Part shown: piece after piece, positions 25,101 through 40,100 of the stretch | Layout: the number at the start of each line of letters is the position of its first letter | How positions within the stretch are numbered: the stretch's first letter is position 1 | Origin: Odiellus spinosus | Taxonomy: Eukaryota; Arthropoda; Arachnida; Opiliones; Phalangiidae | Length of the DNA stretch: 64,000 bases | Reading direction: 5' to 3' | NCBI GenBank assembly: GCA_963920705.1 | Contig: OY987231.1 | Location: 18,329,024 to 18,393,023, forward strand | Position numbers and translations under genes: made by a program | Notes under the pieces: generated by a model | What the model was told of the DNA's origin: nothing | What the model saw: only the letters and a program-made list of their open reading frames with translations | Database searches by the model: none

Positions 25101-28100
25101 CCTGTCTACGGAAAATTGGAAATTCTCTCTCTCCACAAACGACGACGTTTTTTTGACGAACTCCAAGGCTGCTAGAGATATTCGCTCGACTAACACCCGC
25201 TCCGAAAATATCTACCGTTAGGAGGCGTACGAATCGCGCTTTTTGAAACTAACCCATACAGAGAGAGGGTAGACAAGACCAGGGAGTAATAGACTTCAAA
25301 GGAGGGTTTCATCTACTTCTGGTTAAAGGGATGCAGAGGTAAGTGAATCCTTGTAATAATTTGGGATAGTGAATATTTGAAAAATTACCGGTTTGATTAT
25401 TACGAGCGTAACCTTTCCCAGAATGTTCTAGAAGGTTCCAGAAAGGTCTGGAGTGGTCTACAAAATTCTGGAAAGTTTTCCAATTTGGCATTCGCGTTTC
25501 CTTTAAATTACGACATATTTAAATGGATTTTGTAAAAGGTTCTCCCCATAGTTGTTTTAACCCTCGGGCTGCTTAATCATAAGGTTAAACGAAGCGAGAA
25601 AAAGTGGACCTTAAACGTATAATAAGAAGATACTAGCTTATGGCTACCCCACTAATAACTAATTGTATAATAAATATGGGCGAATACCGAAATACACCGC
25701 TTATTAGGGGTGAAAACAATCGCTACGAAGCACGCTTTTTTATTTTTTTTAGTTAACGGTTCAATAGATGACCACTTATTATTCGAATTCATTATGACGG
25801 GAATACTGATCTGTATGTACTTGTTAAAAGTTAACGTGTTAAAACATGATAACAATTTGAATAGCTACATTTTACCTCAAAATTAATAGACCTAACTTTA
25901 TAATGTAATTAAAGATGCGTTCCCTGAACACAATTATTTTATCAAACTAAGCTGACACCATCTTTTTTGACCTAATTTCATATTAATAACGTTCAATTAT
26001 CTATAATTAAAATCTACGGTATATCAAGAATCCATTCAGGTTCCATAAGAATATGGGAGCATAGCTTTAGCCTCTGGTACCATCCTCCCAAACTTCGTAA
26101 CAAAAGTTCGTCTGCAATTTTCGCAACATTTATACGTTTAGATCTTTTTTCGGTCGGCTCCATTTTTATTACCCAAAATATTATGTCAAGGTCGTTAGTG
26201 GCGCTGGTTAATATAATGTCAGGAGCGATTTACTTGAAAAATCGATTCGAAGCAGACGAACTTTTGCTACAAAGTTTGGGAGGATGGTTATTGAATCGCG
26301 GCCCTCCCATATTCTTATGGAAACTGAATGGATTCTTGGATATATTTATAACAATAAAAACTCCTCCGTGCTTTTCTTCCAATAATAATTTTTTTAAAAA
26401 CATTTTTTGAGTTTTCTAGGTTTTCCAGAACTCTGGCAACCCTGTATAGCCACGGGGACCATAGAAGTAATTTAAATATTTAAGTTAAATATGCCTGTAT
26501 AAGCTACAACTATTTTATGGGTCAGACTTCTTCGCTTTTAAGCCAATTACAAGTTGTTGAATAACTCGAAATGTTAAAGTTTCTTGATGAGACTTTAAAT
26601 ATTTTTATGTCCAACTATATCCAACCCATGTGCCCAAAAAATTCTGCTTTAAGTGTCAAAAATTGAGTAAACGTGCCAATACAAATATGCCGAATTTTCT
26701 TTCCGTTTTAACAAAAATCTTTGATCCTTAAAACTATAACGACGATGCGAAAAAATTGAGATTCCGAAAAGGAACCATCTTTCCCGAAACAAGTTTTTAA
26801 AGAACGTCAACTGCCCCTAATTATCTTAATTATCGAGCCCCCGTAAAAATAATTGATATAGTATAGAGGTTCCTTCCGTTTCAACATCGATATGATCAAT
26901 AAAAATCACCATCGAGTTTATGGGAGGCAAACAGTTCTCAAGAAAAATTTAACGGAGTGCCGATACGAATATTAATTAAGAAGGGGGACGTCGACGGAGA
27001 ATATAATTAACTTAAAAAGCGAGCGAATAAAAAAAAAATACATTTTAAAACGAGAATTCTTACCTTTCTTCTCTCGTAATATCGACACCGACACCAGGTG
27101 GCGCAGTTATATTTGACTTGATCATGGAAGCGAAGTTCTTCAAGATAACTTTCAGCGAGTTGCAGCCCGCGGCCATGTATCTGATCAAAAGAAAATAATA
27201 AACAAAAATCAACAAATCAATCAATTTTAATGAACTAAAATAAAACTAATTGACGTTAGATAATTTTTTTTTATGAAAAATTAAGTGTGTTGAAATAAGC
27301 TATCAAAGGAAATTTAATTTCCGTGTTTTTATCTTAGGAAAAAATCGACGATTTGATTTAGGGATGTTTTGAAAAATTTAAACAGACCAGAAGTATATAT
27401 ATACCTTCCTTCGAGGTGAAGTGTGTAACTCACGAGAGTTTTTCAATGCTACAACTTTGTTTACGGGGAAATATCCTCGAGATATTCGTGCGCGGTCGCA
27501 TTACTAATAAAATACCACTCAGCCTCAACTAATCTGTAGTTATCTCTTAAAGCGAAACGAAAAATCGTCTGCTATCGCATGAAAACGACTTTTTTTCTGG
27601 CTAACTTGCTCCGATTTTAGGGAACATTTGTTCGACGAATCGTGGCAGGAATGTCAAGCTGTACCCTTCCACCTTGAGCCAGAGTTTTATACTCCCTATA
27701 AAGATTAGGGTTTTTGGGTAAAGTTGGAGTCCAGGGAAGCGAAAATGAGCCAACTTCTTTTTACAAAGAGTATTTTTAAAGACCTAGGATTTCTTCTGCC
27801 TGTTTCACTGGAAGTGGGCTCACCTTCTGAGCTTCCTATTGGGTAGCAAGGCAAGAAAAAGCATGGAGGGTGAGTTTATTTCCAGAGTGACAGGTAGAAG
27901 TAATCCTATGCCTTTAAGCTGCTTGTCTATGAAATCGTTGGCAAATTATTTATTCAATTAAGAGATTTTTTTGATGGTCCAGGGTTTATAAATTATGAGA
28001 ATAGGGAGGACTTCACCCGAAGAGGCTTTTATCGACTTCTGATATACCTAAACTCATTTTATACAATTTCGTGGGTCGGTTTTTAAAGACTTATTGAATG

Positions 28101-31100
28101 TTTCCGTTGCAAGTTATCAATCTGACTATAATGTTTCATAATTAAAATATATTTCAAGAATCATTTGCTATTGATTACGATTATACCGACGGACTGACGA
28201 CGGTATTAGATGTTTTCTCATTTCAAAAATATACCCAAGATTGTTAAAGAGTTGGCATAATTATAAAGAATAGGGGTTTATATCTAACCTGGATTAAAAA
28301 AAAAATAGAGGAATCATCTATGATGCTATGGTATTTATATATATAAGTATTACATTTTGAAATGAATACCATCTCTTGGACAACTCGAGAGCCTGAACAT
28401 TAAACAAGATCACATAAAACCAAATAGACAACAATAACAATGTCTGATATATATATATTAGATTATATAGTATTACATGCACATATATCAGACAATTGGT
28501 TCAATTTTGCAAACAATTCATCCCAATTTTCTAATAAAATAACAGGTCAAAGAAGAAAAAGTATTTGATTGTTTCAATTTTTTTGAGCTAAGGTTAAAGG
28601 GATAGTCGCACAATATTTTGGAAATTCCATTTTAACGTCGAAACAACGTGTATCGACAAAAATAGATTCCCCCAATTCACGAATTTAATCCTTTTGATGA
28701 CGTAAAAGCAGAAGCCGATGAAACCCTCCTTTGAAGTCTACTACTCCAATGTTCGATATAGCGCTCCTCTCTGTATGGGTAATATTCCGAATTTTACGAG
28801 TTAGAAGGGGTCCTACTTCATCCCCCCTGTCTACGGAAAATTGGAAATTCTCTCTCTCCACAAACGACGACGTTTTTTGTACGAACTGCAAGGCTGCTAG
28901 AGATTATCGCTCGACGAACTCCCGCTCCGAAAACATCTACCGTTAGGAGGCGTACGAATCGCGCCTTTTGAGAATAACCCATACAGAGAGGGGTAGACAA
29001 GACCCGGGAGTAATAGACTTCAAAGGAGGGTTTCATCGGCTTCTGTTAAAAGGTAATAAGTTTCATATAAAACATAAGACAAAATATTTTCACGTAAGAG
29101 ACCCCGGGAAAAAGCAACCAATCACGTGCCAGAATGGGTGAGAATCAACTGCTGGCTCCATAATAGCCTCGTTACCATAATGTCTGATGGCGTAGAATGT
29201 TTCGGATTTTATAAATTTAACAATAATAATAATGTTTCACTCTAATTGCGTGAAAAATCGACAACAGCATCACTACATTAATGACTAAAATGTCCTATTC
29301 GTTATCCTGCGATTGTTTAGACTGACAAGCTTCTGACGACATAACATTGTCGTAACTTTATCAAAATAGTGGTACAATCCCTTTAATAGTGGGTGCAGTT
29401 ATCGTTATAGTTTAAACTTTAAAAGAAAAACACTATAAGGTGCGGTTCTTTGATTTTTTTTTTTTTTTTGTTTTTTTTGTTCATTCTTTTTCGGTTCAGG
29501 GCGAACAAAAAGGCATTTTATTTTTACAATTCCATAATTAGGGGGTTTTTAGAGAGAAACGGTGGAAATATAGTGGTGCCACACCCCCTTGAATAGGACC
29601 CATAAGGCACTGAAACGCGGCTCAGAGAAGAGTGGATAATTTGGCCAAAAATGGGACCAGCTTAAATATAAAACTATATACATATATACTAAACGAAATA
29701 GGAGGGTAGGCCGCGAAGGGATGAAAATGAATAAACGATTTGGCCCCCGTCGAAAATGAATACCATTTTAAACTGAATAATCGAAGAATTCTTCAAAAAA
29801 GAAAAGAAAGACTCTAGAATTACAAGTTAGAGGTTTCTTTAAAGCCTATATCTTTAACAAACACTGTGTTTAGAGTACAGGGACATTGAAAAATGAGTCT
29901 TAAACACAACTCCCATCTTTGCACCGTAATTTGATATATTAAGGTATATATCGGAACAGATTGGGTCCTTTGAAGAATACGATAAACAATAGATAATAGG
30001 ACTAAATTGCAAAACAAAAGTAATAAGACAAAGGTAATGATTGCACAAGGAAAGCTTGTGATATAGTCTAAGCAAAGGTTTTAGATAGCGGGGACCATGT
30101 AAAAGGCCATGCGGTAACGAACTAAAATCAGAAGCCGATGAAACCCTCCTTTGAAGTCTATTACTCCCGGGTCTTGTCTACCCCTCTCTGTATGGGTTAT
30201 TCTCAAAAGGCGCGATTCGTACGCCTCCTAACGGTAGATGTTTTCAGAGCGGGAGCTCGTCGAGCGAATATCTCTAGCAGCCTTGGATTTCGTCCAAAAA
30301 AAACGTCGTCGTTTGTGGAGAGAATTTCCAATTTTCCGTAGACAGGGGGGGATGAAGTAGGACCCCTTCTAACTCGTAAAATTGGGAATTTTACCCATAC
30401 AGAGAGGAGCGCTATATGGAACATTGGAGTAGTAGACTTCAAAGGAGGGTTTCATCGGCTTCTGCTAAAATGCAAAAGAACAAGACTGCAGTATAAGAAC
30501 AGGTATCGGTAATTTTGAAAAAACAAAGGTATACAAAGGACTAAACTATTCAAAGGAACTCTTGCCATAAATTTGTAGAGGATTTTAGCATTTTGAAGAG
30601 ATTTTAAAGCTGATTTTGGAAATTTAATGTTAATTTCCTATATAGAACGTGCAGAGATTTTGGATTTCGACTTAAGTGTACGGAATTTTGGCTTATGTCG
30701 TAAATCATACTCAGGATGATTAGTGAAAATTTGTTTAGTCAATAACGAGACATTAAAGTTGCATATTTTTAACTTTACGAGAATATATAGTCATCAACTC
30801 TTCCCTCCCAAGTAAAGTTTCTTTATAAAATTTCTGTATATATTTCTATAATCAGTCGTATTTACACGGTGAGCATTGTCTCCTATAAGAAGGCAAGCCC
30901 TTGTTTAGATCTACAAAGTGAAAGGAATAAAATAAAGAGGGGAAAACGCTTTCAGGGTAAACGATCAAGTATTTCGGCGAACGCCAAGATAATTATAGGC
31001 CGATAGCGATCATAAATCAGTACCCGTCCAGACATTTTGGTCAGAAGATTCTCTGGAGCGTTTCAACCGAGTTAAAAAGAACTTCTGGCGTTTCTTATAG

Positions 31101-34100
31101 CCTTTTCAACATTTTTTTATGTTCTTCTAAACTTCTGATGTCGATAATACTGACAAATTTTTAAAACCATCACATCCCATATTACCGGACTTCCCACTCA
31201 AAAAATAAATTTAAGATTGGTTTATAATTATATATTTAAATCAGATTTATAAAAAAAAAAAAATGCTTTTCTGAGCTAGGAGTTAGACATTTCGTCGAAA
31301 TTTTAAACCTCAAATAAATATTCATAGCTTATATAAAACCGTTCTTCTTTGAATAGACCGATTTTCACACTTTCATTTTCTAAAATACGTGCCAATTTTA
31401 TAATCCCTTACTTTCATGGGATTATAAGATTCAAAAGGGCAGACTGACTTTTATTGTATACAGAAAGGAACCGTATGACCCGTGAAAAAACCCTTTTTGG
31501 ACCGCGTTTCGACACATTTCGGATTTAATCCTAAAATTGTTAAGCCTAATACGTTTTTTTAAAAAGAAATATTTGAAAGCACCCCCTAAGAAAACCGTAT
31601 CAAATTCGTTGGAGTGGGAAAAAGGAGGCATGTAATATTTTGTATGAAAAGAAGAAAAATAACTTTAATACAGGCAGGGTGTTCTCTATGGCATTATCTA
31701 GAATAAAATCTTAAATAAGGCGAAAAAATAACAGCTCGCTTTCTAATGTCCTTGCCCAGAAGAGCGAGCCTGAAAATCACACTCAATCCATAGAATATTC
31801 GAAGGGAAACTGAAGATTTATGATATCTACATCAAAAGGCACCCTTATAAGGTCCCACGAGCGCCCACCCCGGCTTGCACGTTCGGGGGTCAAGCGAAAC
31901 GCCACCCAAAAAAATATATATATAAAGATGCCGTACACAAAAGTCGTCTAGCATGAATAACAATGTCAGAAACCTAGTATGTCTCGTTCTAAAGGTCCCA
32001 TACTCCCCTACAAGGGGTTGGAATTCGTTGGGACGGCTTTATAGGGAGGCACGGGCACCCTAAATATGGACTTTTTCAATAGATACGGACGCATTATGTC
32101 CATCGAAATAAAAAAGGGAAAACGCGTTTTTGGCAGCGGGGATAGAAAAAAAATTCAACGCTGCTTTAACATCTCTATAATAATGCAACTGCGCCTAGTG
32201 TTTGAAATAAGAACTACTTTTTTTTTCATACGACGCGTCAGATGCCAAAAAATGGTTCGCTATTATTAATAAGAACCTTATATATGTCCAAATTTTAACG
32301 TAGGGTACTGGGAACGTTAAGTTTTTTTATGAAAAATGCAGGCAAATACTTATATGCAGGTTACGGTATAAAAGGCGCAGAAATTAAACCCAAACCTGTA
32401 AGAATTTCTTTGGAACTAAATTTAACTTTTATTTGTGAAACTAAAATTCGCTTCTTGGCATCAGGGTTCATACAATATTTGGCAAACCAATTTCCCCGAT
32501 TTCTCCAGGTTTTAACGGTGAATTTTCCCTGATATTTCAGGTGCAACAAGGGTTAAAAAAATTTGAATTTGGCCAAAAAAAGTTCTACCAACTTAGTGCC
32601 ATTGAAGATTATGATTAAGTACGCGTACTTTCATAAATTTCCCCGATTTAGGTCAAATGTTTAAGAAATTCTGTTAACGTCATTCAAATTCCTTGATATT
32701 TCTAGGTATTCCAGGCCTGTCCAAGAGAGGGTACAACTGTTATATATGTTAATTGAACCCGAATTTATAACTGAGATGAGATACTAAAACTAATAGAAAC
32801 ACGTAGCTCTTATAAATGTAACTTCTTGAATAGAATAACGTGTAATGCTTATGTCCCGTGTGAAAAACTCCTTATGGTGTATGGGATTTATACCTTGTTG
32901 AACATAACTGTTAAATAAACACGAGGAAGTGTTAGGGGTGCGTGGTACTCGATTGAAGAAGCCCGAGGAAGTATATAGGGTTAATATTTGCATCGCTTTC
33001 GCCTCTATTTAAGCAAAGATCAAAATATTAAACCATACCGTATCGAGTTACGGATTACACGACACTCTGGAAAACCTGGCCTACTCGAATATTTTCGCCA
33101 GTCGTAGGTGTAACGTGTTTGGGTTATCGTTTTCGGCGATAAAAAAGAAGGAGGAAGGTAGGGTGGTCTCCTAAATTGTAAAAAAAAAGTGACAAAACAA
33201 ACATCTGATGGCCGGAGAAGGCAGCGGGGCTTCGCGAAAAAGAGGGGGAACAGAACGCGAGTTTTATCAGTAAAGTTACAGTAGCATGGGAGGCTCTCGG
33301 CTGAATAGCAAACTTTCCGGATCAACGATTATCTATTGAAAAGGGGCGACACTTCACTCGGCGGGGAGAAGATCAAAATACACAAGAACGAGAGAAGCGT
33401 GAAAACGCGCCGTCACAACTTCATTCGAACCACCCGTAAACAGAGTATAATAAATGTTTTTCGACCCCTCTTAAATTTCATTTATTACAGCAACACTGTT
33501 AATCAGACTACGAAACTTGGGTGGCTAGAATACACAAATAAGGATACTTAAAGGAAGACAGACAACGCCTTACAAAAATCTCTCCGATAAAATATATCCA
33601 AATCGCAATCAACTTTGAAATTTCAATATTCCTCGCGATCGACTTTTTCTACAGACAGGGTATTGAACGAAAAACTTTATTTTCGACACGAAGTCCCCTT
33701 CTTCAGTCGATTGTTAAATGTTACTTTAATTTGAAACTAAATTTCGCGCCAAATTCAAATTCCAAAATCACGTGAATAGTCCTGGTCGATTTGCCGGAAA
33801 TGGGCCCTTGTCTCATAGCCGCGCCGCCATCTTTTTGTAGTAGCAGGCTGCCAGACTATTTATAATTTTATTTTCCACAAACAAAATTCAAGTTGTTAGT
33901 CCAACGCTTCCTATATGATAAAGTATAGGAGGCGTTGGTTAGTCTGTAGCTATTTTCACACTACAAAAAGATGGCGGACGATCACGTGACAAAAAGTTTT
34001 CCCCGCCAAAATTTTCGCGAGGTTCTCTAGACTTCCGGTTTTGGAAATCGACCAGGACTATAAGTTTATTTTGTAGCTAAAAAAACTCTTTATACCTCCA

Positions 34101-37100
34101 CTTGGATATTCTTACACTAAAATTATTTTTACACGAGTGGGGTGGTGTTGCCTATTCAAGGACGAAGTCCATTTATTCAGGAGAAAAAAAAAAATTGAAA
34201 GAATCCCAGTCATGGACTTCAGCACCAAAACAAATAAACTTATTCCTAAACATTCATTTTATGAATAAAATCCGATATCCAAAAGCGACAAAACGATTAA
34301 ATAGTTTTGGGAGTGAAATTTGTTATAGAATACTACAACCATTTCAAGAGATTTGAACTAATAATATTTTTTCTGACAATCTCCCTTTAATTCGAATGAA
34401 CTAAGCCATGCGATTTTTATCTTACATTGATAGCCCTTTCATATAAACTCAGTGAAAACTTTAACTAATAACCTGTCTATATGATTCTTGGTAAAATAAA
34501 ATTGTTACATTGAGGTAGAGCGGTTAGATAAGAACCTTAAGTCTCTAATAAGGCCTGAAGACAGAGCTAGCGTCACGTAACGACGACGCAAACCTCAAAA
34601 AAGTACACGACGATGTGTTTATTAAACAGTTTTGTTTCTTGGTAAAATTAATATATTGCGGTGGTAGCGTAGTTATATAAGGGTCAAAGAATCCCTAAGG
34701 CTTGAAGACAAACGCGGGGCGGGTCATTCCATGATAAAATCGGAATAAAAATTATTAATATACCTTCCACATATTACGTTGATTGTTTTTGGTTAGATTA
34801 ATTAGATTATAGCCTTATTAAACCCGATTAAACGTATACACTTTGAAATGAAGTCAGCTACTCTCGTAGACAAAGTTAACTCGATTAATCAAAATCGTTG
34901 CCAATCGATTTCTTGAAGGGATTTCAAATGAAAGCCTTTTTGATGTCATTATCGATCAAGAAAGATATTTTCGGGATTTTCTAGGCTTTTTCGTAAAAAT
35001 GAATAAACCAAATCTACTAATAGGGCAATAATTTAAAATTTTGATTTTCTATCTCTAACAATTGAGTTTCAATTTCTGTTTGGGGTAAAACAGTGAAATA
35101 ATTTTTGGCGAAAATTTGCGTAAAAATATTTACTATAGAATACTGCAACCATTTCATGAGTTTTCAACTAATATTATTTTTCTAACAGTCTCCAAATACA
35201 CGAAAAAGCGGCTTATCAGTCGTCGAGGCTGCGCGCAGATAAAATGGTGAAGTGAAGTATTCAACCATAAACTTTTAAATAAAGTAATTATTTATTGGGA
35301 TAATTTTCAAAATGTATACGTGTTAAGAAGCAATTAGTATCCATTCCACGTTTCTTACGCATTTTATCGCATCTAATACAATCAGGTTATTTAGTAACGC
35401 AGATGCCAAACAATTTCGCGAGAAAGAAACGAGTGGTAGTCGACAGAAACAAACCTTCCCACTCTTGAAACATCACCTAGGGCCAAAACATAATAACTAA
35501 AGCAACGCCTCTACGGTTCTTTAAATATATCCATAGGGAATTGACAGCGTGGTAGATAGGGCGCCTGTTATTTCTATTGTTTCGTCACATAAGAGATAAA
35601 CAGAGCCTAGCTATGTGCGTTCTCCCAAGTTGAGTTGGAATTTATTTATTGGTTCTCTCAGAACTAAATTTCTAGAAGCGCAAGCGCCATCTATACGAAA
35701 TTTTCTTAACTAAGAATACTGCCATCTATTATCATTTATGATACTAGGGCCAAAACATAATAACTAAAGCAACGCCTCTACGGTTCTTTAAATATATCCA
35801 TAGCGAATTGACAGCGTGGTAGATAGGGCGCCTGTTATTTCTATTGTTTCTTCACACAAGAGATAAACAGAGCCTAGCTATGTGCGTTCTCCCAAGCTGA
35901 GTTGGAATTTATTTATTGGTTCTCTCAGAACTAAATTTCTAGAAGCGCAAGCGCCATCTATACGAAATTTTCTTAACTAAGAATACTGCCATCTATTATC
36001 ATTTATGATACTAATTAGTTTTATAAGACTAATCATTATTAAGGTAAATACAAGCAATTTTATTGAATTAGTGTTGAAAATTGGATTTGTCATCAAGCCT
36101 TATTGATTTTCTTATATTTATATTGATGGGGAATGCTTGAAATTTGCACCCCAAAGATTATTAGCGACATCTACTGATAATGTGAAATATGAGGATTTTT
36201 TTCAAAACTCATCATTTGGCCAATCAAGAAGGATCAGATCTTCTTGGGCCAATGCAGCCTCCCCTCCAGTCAAATATTTTTAAATACGCTTATTTAAGTC
36301 TCCAAAATTAAGCTTTTAAGCTGGCGTTTTGCCAGAGGAGTCGGACACTTGGCATTGTTGTGGCATGGACTAATTATAGTATACTATAATTAGTTCATGG
36401 TTGTGGTTACTATTTTAAAATTGGAGGGATTTTGAGATTTCAATGCTGTTTTTAGGGTCTACGAAATCTCTCCATTACCTTCAGGGCAGGCTCCCTTTAA
36501 TGTCAAACATGTGACCAATTCTTAAAAATTCACGTAATAAGTTCAAAAATTCTCTAAACAAAACACACTTATATTCAAATATACCACATAGTTTATACGT
36601 AATTAAATGCAAGGCCCTTATTATTAAAAATATTAAAGGAAATTTTCGACTTACGCTTCATATTTGCTTTGAAGAAGTTCGTATATTGTTGGAAGTAATA
36701 ATTGGCAAAAGTCCAAACTCCATAGAGCCCTAAAAATACAAAATTGCAATGGCAAAATATTTAAGTACTGAAACGACTCGGGGAAAGAATTATTTTCATT
36801 ATATTCTTGGTAAAACAAATACTTACGGCCTAAGAGTTATCACATTGAGTATATCGACCATCAGACTTGAATTATTCATTTGAATGGCACTTTCTAAAGC
36901 AGTCTTTAAAATAATAAACAAATTAGTATTTAGTAAAGATTTAAGACTAAAACCGATTAAAATTTATATACGTAATGTAAAAAATACCTTGCTGTCTTTC
37001 GTCGTCCACTGAGCCAAAATGATTTGTAGATTTTTTCTTCTATGGGCTAGAACGGCAGCCATTTGTTGGTGGCCCTGAGAAATGGAACAAATGGCTTCCG

Positions 37101-40100
37101 CCTCTGACACTTGAACTTGAGGCGAACCACCTATCCTTAAGTTTTCTTGTAGATGTCTCTGTATTTGAAAATTTATTCATTAAAATCAGAAGTAACGTTG
37201 GCCGATATCGTAATTTACCCAATAATACAAGATTCTCGTAATAAGTTACTGTAGTTTATTTCTTACCGGCAAAAATTCGTCCATTTCTAAACCAACTGGT
37301 TGATCCCGTTGTTGAGGTACAAAGTCGGAATAATTGGCGTTTAACCTGTTTTGTTGCTCAGGGAATACAACAGCCTGTTGTTGTTGTTGTATCGTTTGCT
37401 GTTGTATGTGATGAATGGATTGCTGTTGTTGCATCGAATGCAGTTGACTGAGGTGCATAGACTGTTGATTCTGTTGAATTTGCATCGTTTGTTGGCTTTG
37501 TTGCATAATCGTTTGTTGATTTTGCATTTGTAATGACTGGTGATTCTGGTGTTGCATGGCTAACTGTTGCTGCTGTTGTAACCTCTGCATCATTTGAGGC
37601 TGTTCGGATATGACTGGGCGGACTATAGATATAGCTGATGTCGAGGAAGAGGTCATGGTTGACGTAGACTCCAACTGAAAAACAAATAATAAAAGCTTCA
37701 TTAAAAATGTAGTGTTACATATTTAAAATCTTAATTTATGCCACTTTACATCTACTTAATAGTTTTCTAAAAAAAGGTCACGTTTATTAAATATAAAAAA
37801 CTACAAGTTATAACGAAATTTATCCTAAATCTTCACTTTTTCGTTATAGCCAGTTACCTCTTTTGAGCGGACTAAAAACTTTTAAGAATAGTTTTAGCAG
37901 AACTCTGGTTATAATTTTATAATTATAACCAGTAACCTTGACAAAACACTTGTCCGCAAACCCAAGGCCTAGCAACTACAACGAAATACAAATATGTATA
38001 ACAGAATGATTTCTTTTCCCCTAGAATTTCATCGTAATGAGATTATACTGTAAGGGGTGTTCTACTTTTGGTTCAAATATTTTTATTTCTTTACAGTTTT
38101 GTCTAAATCGGGTTGGAAGAAAATATTTGGAAGTCTTACCGTTGACTGTCTAAGAGAGCTGTGATTCTTTTTCTCCATGGGCTTGACCGCATTCGTGAGC
38201 ACTGTAGGATTGACAGTCACCGTTCGACTGCTGAGATCGGAGGAGCTATTATTGTTGTTCTTGGTATACACAGTATTTATATGAGAGGATTGAGTTTGGA
38301 AATTCGTCCTTTGTTGTTGTAGATTATTTAAAGACTGCTGTACAGCGGGAGGTAAACCCGTCGAGACGACTGCCAGTTTCGATACATCGTAGGCACTCCC
38401 AGATTTAGATAACGTTGACCTTTCGGGTCTGATAATTTTAACCGGATGCGAGTCTTTACTTTTTAAAGGTTTAGAATCTAAATAAAAAATAATTTTCTTA
38501 GATTTCATTCTAGCGGTGCTAGAATCTAATTCAACTTGCGAATGCATTAATTAGCCAAGTGAAAATTTGGCATAAAGTTAAATATTACTAATAACGAAAG
38601 AAAAAACCTATAAAGACATGCGTACCCTCTAGTGGGGGCGGGAAGGGGTCATCCTTAGGAGGAGTGCGGCACACTGGATTAACACAAATCAAAATACGTG
38701 TAAACAATTAACATGTATACGTTCAAAATAACAAATAATTGGCTTTGTCTACTTTTGTGATAAAGTGAGTCTTAATTAACCAACAAAAATGGTGCTGTTA
38801 GCGACTCAACGTGGGGTTTTTGTGGTTACGACATTAACAACAGCTTACTGCGGAGTAGCCCAAAGCCAAAAAAAAAACACGTTCTCAGTTTATATATTTA
38901 CATTCTTTCCTAGGATGGAAGATTTCGTTATAATCGTCTTCTTGCTTTATGTCAGCGAAGGAATCTTTGTCATCACCAGGGTCAACTTCTGGGGCTGAGA
39001 AATCCGTGTCTTCCATCATTTTCATTTCCACACTGTTCAACAAAAAAGAGAAAAAATGCTGTGAATTAATTTAAAACTAAAAGTATGTTTACACAAGCAA
39101 TTTCCATCCTAGATTCGCCAATACATGCCATTACTATATTAGATCGCCTATGCATTGTCATTCCTATATTAGATTCACCTATACATTGTCATTCCTATAT
39201 TAGATTCGCCTATGCATTGTCATTCCTATATTAGATTCGCCTATACATTGTCATTCCTATATTAGATTCGCCTATACATTGTCATTCCTATATTAGATTA
39301 GCCTATACATTGTCATTCCTATATTAGATTCGCCTATACATTGTCATTCCTATATTAGATTCGCCTATACATTGTCATTCCTATATTAGATTTACATGTA
39401 CAGCGCAATTTCTATATTTTACCACGAGATTTCTTTATTAGATTTACAATTACCAGGCGATTTCTATATTAGGTTTGCCCTTCTCACGCGTGATTTCTAT
39501 ATTAGGTTCATCCCTTACCACGCGATTTCTATATTAGGATCATTTTACCACTAGATTTCTAAATAAGGATCGTTATACAACTAGATTTCAATTTAAGGTT
39601 CATTTATACTATGTGTCAGGTTCGCAACAACACCATTTTAGACTATTAGGTTCTCCTACACGGTTAGATTCTAGTATTATTTAAATTTGCTTTTGCAAAA
39701 CCAATTAGCTTTATCCCATTTTGTTTTCCAAATAACTAATGAGGATAGTTATTTTGGTAGCACACATTATTACTTTGCACACAAGGCAATCACTGAAATA
39801 TTCTTACCTATCGGTAGCAGGATGACCCCTTGAGAAACTTCTTCTCATATGGGTCCTTTTCAAAATTTAAAATACAAAGATGTATTTTTAGAAAAATAGG
39901 ACTTGTGGTTTTTATATAATAAAAAAATGTAAAATATTAACCGCTTACCCTGTAGAGAATGTATTAGCCGTGGAAGACGTAGAATTGATATAAGCCTGAG
40001 AAGAATGTTGCTGGCTTAGCCTCGTTTTGTTAGGTGGTGACCAGAATGGTTGAACCCTTTTCAGGTCCACTATGTACACTGAGACATTCGTTAGAGAGAA

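Noticed and set aside
24900-25175. Recurring 60-90-codon frames with KPSFEVYYS or RSENIYR within family A MITEs
   Set aside because: The same frames recur in every copy because the MITE is repeated. They cross the inverted ends and show no protein domain.
34490-34740. Possible tRNA-derived SINE
   Set aside because: A weak box A-like GGTAGCGTAGTTA occurs but there is no box B, no tRNA fold and no poly-A or repeat tail.
38083-38547. Katanin linker exon extended to the full open frame
   Set aside because: A good acceptor at 38,477 and donor at 38,140 keep the reading frame with neighbouring exons. The extra ends are intronic.
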